Source of the DNA: Pleodorina starrii
Lineage: Eukaryota; Chlorophyta; Chlorophyceae; Chlamydomonadales; Volvocaceae
Reading direction: 5' to 3'
DNA: 64,000 nucleotides
Assembly (NCBI GenBank): GCA_030267565.1
Contig: BRXU01000038.1
Span: 310,001 to 374,000 of the forward strand
Made by a program: the position numbers and the translations under genes. The notes beneath the pieces were generated by a model. It was not told where the DNA came from, did no database searches, and saw nothing but the letters and a program-made list of their open reading frames with translations. Shown here in pieces: positions 61,834-64,000 of the stretch (the first letter of the stretch is position 1; the number at the start of each line of letters is the position of its first letter).

Positions 61834-64000
61834 ATGAATTCATCAAACAGGCTTCTTAGCAGTAGTTACGGCTCTGCGGCGCACCCACCTAGCCCAACCT
61901 GCCGGGCTCGCCCTGGCCCCGATTCATTTTGGCCGCCGACGACAGCAAGCTTGCACACCCATTCAGCTAGTTCCGGGCATGTATCGTGCCCGTTGAAACG
62001 GAATGCTCACGGGCGAAGTCGCAAGTCGCCGGTGCATGGGCAGTGGACTTGCGCAAGCGGCGGAGCAATCGTTCCGCCAGTCATCGCGCGCGTCACGGCC
62101 CCCCCGACCCCTACTGCCATCCCAGCTGGAGCTTCAAATATTCAAAGAGGCACAAATAAATGTGCCTCCATCACATCTGGGGAAGTGGCGACGGATGCGA
62201 TCGTCAACCCAGCCAGCCGCAGCGTCAGCTCCGATACCGACGAAAGCGGCGGCGACCGCGACGGCGGCGGTCGCCGCCGCCTCCGCAGCAGCAGTAGCAC
62301 CTCTGGGAGCACCGGCGTCGGGAGCAGCGGGAGCGGCGCCATCGACGGCTCTGAAGAGCGCCTTACTTTGGCGGAGTGCCGCCACTTCGTCAACCTCACA
62401 AACGGCATCGAGGCGCTGCCGATGCTGGAGGAGCTCCAGCTGCCGTACAGGTAATGCCGGTCGCAACGCAGCAGCTGCCGTACAGTGGATGCCGTACATC
62501 GGCGTCAGCGCTTGGCGCCGCACCCCTAGTTGGCTTCCCGGTACCCCGATCCGTCTGCGGCCTGTGGGCTGCCCGCTATCCGCTACCCCCGCTCTCGAGT
62601 CCCGTCCAGCTCCGCAAGTGCTGTGATCACAGAGATGTGCGATCTCCTGTTGTTGTTGTTGTTGATCACAGAGATGTGCGATCTCCTGTTGTTGTTCCTC
62701 CTGTTTGTTGGGTCTTTGTCGCTGCTCTGGGCTTCAGGCACTCGGAAGGACATGGCCGAGCCAGTGCGCCTGCGCGCCTCTGGAAGGACCCTTCGACTCC
62801 GCGGCGGTGCGCCCGTCCCTTCAATCAAGCCTGTCAGTGTCCGTCAGCATCCCAAACCTACTCGGACCCCAGCTGGCTTTGTTTGCCTTGCTGGCGGTCA
62901 CGAGTCCAGCCCCCCGTTCCCTGACGCCATCTCCGTCCCTCCGCTGCGGTGTCTTTTATTTCTTTCCTAACCCCCGCCCTGAGCCGTGCTGCACTCTGTG
63001 ACGGTAGCTGCTGTTGCTGCTGCTGCCGTAACGTTCGGGCCCTCGCTGCCGTACCCCCGTACTGTAACGCCCTCCGGCTGCAGCTTCGTGCGCATCCAAA
63101 GCACCGCTTGTGAGCAGCAGAACCTGGAGGTGCGTACGAGCAGCTGTGTGTATATGTGTATGTACGGCATCTGATTGTACGGTTTGATGATGCTTACCGT
63201 TTCAAAACAAGCAGCTACAGGGCTCTCATGTCCCGCCTTGGCCCCTGTCACCGTTCCTAATCAGGCTCTCATGTCCCGCCCTGGCCCCTGTCACCGTTCC
63301 TAATCAGGCCCTCGTGTCGGAGCTGGACGCAAACTTGCTGATCAGCCTGGCTCTAGGACACTGGTGGGTTTGGGGCGGCTGCGGTTGGCGGCTGAATGAC
63401 CCGTGGGTCTGTGGGCTGCATCCGATCGGGCGCCACCCGGTCGGGGCGACGATGCTTTCGGTTCCTCTCGCGCCTCGCGCTTGTTGGTCTCTGTCCTGAA
63501 CTGCAAACTGCGGCGAGCGGGGCGGGAGTCGATGCCCAACGGCTTTTTCCTCCGTACCCCTTGCGCAGCTGCCTGGTGTACGACTGCGGCAGCCGTGGCC
63601 GCGACGGCACTCCCCGGGCGCTCTGGTACGGCCTGGAATTCGTTCGGTATACCCTGTCCAAGGTACGACAGCGCGGCAAGGGTCAATCCACGCGGGAGCT
63701 CGGGGGGGCCGGGGCTGGGGCTGGTCGTTCGCATGAGCATCTGGTGGGGTGACCCTTCCTGTGGAGTACGGCCCAGGTACCGGTATTCAAATGCGGTGAG
63801 GCCTCCATAACCCCTCTATCTCTCACATACATCCACTCGCCTTCCCCTTCGCACCGGTCACCCCTTTTCTTCTACCTGTGATCCCTTCCGTCCTGTGATC
63901 CCTTCCGTCCTGTGATCCCTTCCGTCCTGTGATCCCTTCCGTCCTGTGATCCCTTCCGTCCTGTGATCCCTTCCGTCCTGTGATCCCTTCCGTCCTGTGA
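61834..64000 (+). CDS. Conserved protein of unrecognised family (3' end beyond the window)
   Basis: Exons 61834-62450, 63084-63129, 63308-63363 and 63569-63662, then a GTACG donor whose intron runs to the window edge. All junctions are in frame, 271 codons visible. The first ~200 residues are low complexity (basic and Ser/Thr-rich, then Asp/Gly/Ser runs). Next follow dense, conserved-looking segments: ERLTLAECRHFVNLTNGIEA, LPYSFVRIQST, ELDANLLISLALGH, CCLVYDCGSR and PRALWYGLEFVRYTLSK. The small exons encode only these segments and use clean splice sites, so the gene is real. I do not recognise the family. The composition suggests a soluble globular domain with an organelle-type leader. Start: first in-frame ATG 61834, with the frame open upstream. 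Confidence 0.8.
62622..62698. repeat. Tandem duplication in an intron of the last gene
   Basis: GATCACAGAGATGTGCGATC followed by TCCTGTTGTTGTTGTT occurs twice in direct order, in the 62451-63083 intron. Confidence 0.9.
62924..62956 (-). repeat. Dispersed family B, copy 6
   Basis: Plus strand CATCTCCGTCCCTCCGCTGC followed by GGTGTCTTTT, in an intron of the last gene. Confidence 0.65.
63206..63307. repeat. Duplicated acceptor region of the exon at 63308
   Basis: A ~48-bp block containing GGCTCTCATGTCCCGCC and ending GTCACCGTTCCTAATCAG is present twice directly upstream of the exon. Each copy ends in an identical candidate acceptor (TAATCAG). Confidence 0.88.
63875..64000. repeat. 17-bp tandem repeat at the right edge
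   Basis: At least seven identical copies of CCTGTGATCCCTTCCGT in the unfinished intron of the last gene. Continues out of the window. Confidence 0.95.

Noticed and set aside
63875..64000. Regular short repeats resembling a CRISPR array
   Set aside because: Head-to-tail 17-bp units without unique spacers in a eukaryotic intron. This is a simple tandem repeat.

Overview
The window is nuclear DNA of a flagellated green alga of the Chlamydomonadales, most likely volvocine. The evidence is intron-rich genes (one intron per 50-200 coding bases in places), GT-AG splice sites with many GTACG- and GTGAGT-type donors, GC-rich coding sequence, Ala/Gly/Gln runs, plastid-type N-termini, a ciliary protein (CFAP299), a pyruvate:ferredoxin oxidoreductase and abundant intronic minisatellites. 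I cannot name the genus. All gene models were spliced by hand from reading frame, splice sites and family conservation. For the well-supported genes every junction keeps the frame.

Layout. 281-2561 (+): a J-domain protein in three exons. 4398-8313 (-): a complete stand-alone GTP cyclohydrolase II (riboflavin synthesis) in eight exons. 9165-15695 (+): a plastid-type FtsH-like membrane AAA ATPase in ten exons that stops after the AAA module and has no M41 peptidase. 17140-24334: two inverted arrays of a ~170-bp palindrome-bearing repeat enclosing 5.7 kb that is dominated by a 54-bp minisatellite. 26406-36558 (-): pyruvate:ferredoxin oxidoreductase, 16 exons, 1292 codons, with a foldback element in one intron. 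36669-37442: a MITE-like element with perfect 30-bp terminal inverted repeats. 39813-42591 (-): complete CFAP299. 43997-46428 (-): an HMG-box-like protein with a very acidic C-terminal half. 50775-58844 (-): a HET-like domain fused to eleven ankyrin repeats, ten of them each encoded by its own 99-nt phase-0 exon. 61834 to beyond the right edge (+): a conserved protein I do not recognise.

The genes do not form a pathway. RIBA and the FtsH-like gene are divergent and share an 851-bp spacer. RIBA, PFOR and the FtsH-like protein point to plastid metabolism, CFAP299 to cilia, and the HET-ankyrin protein has the domain layout of a sensor/effector (inference). Two short dispersed sequence families recur in introns and spacers across the window in both orientations and are not explained by the genes.

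Main limits: 5' exon(s) of the HET-ankyrin gene and 3' exons of the last gene are missing, transcript ends are not called, and 46.4-50.8 kb holds no gene I can support.
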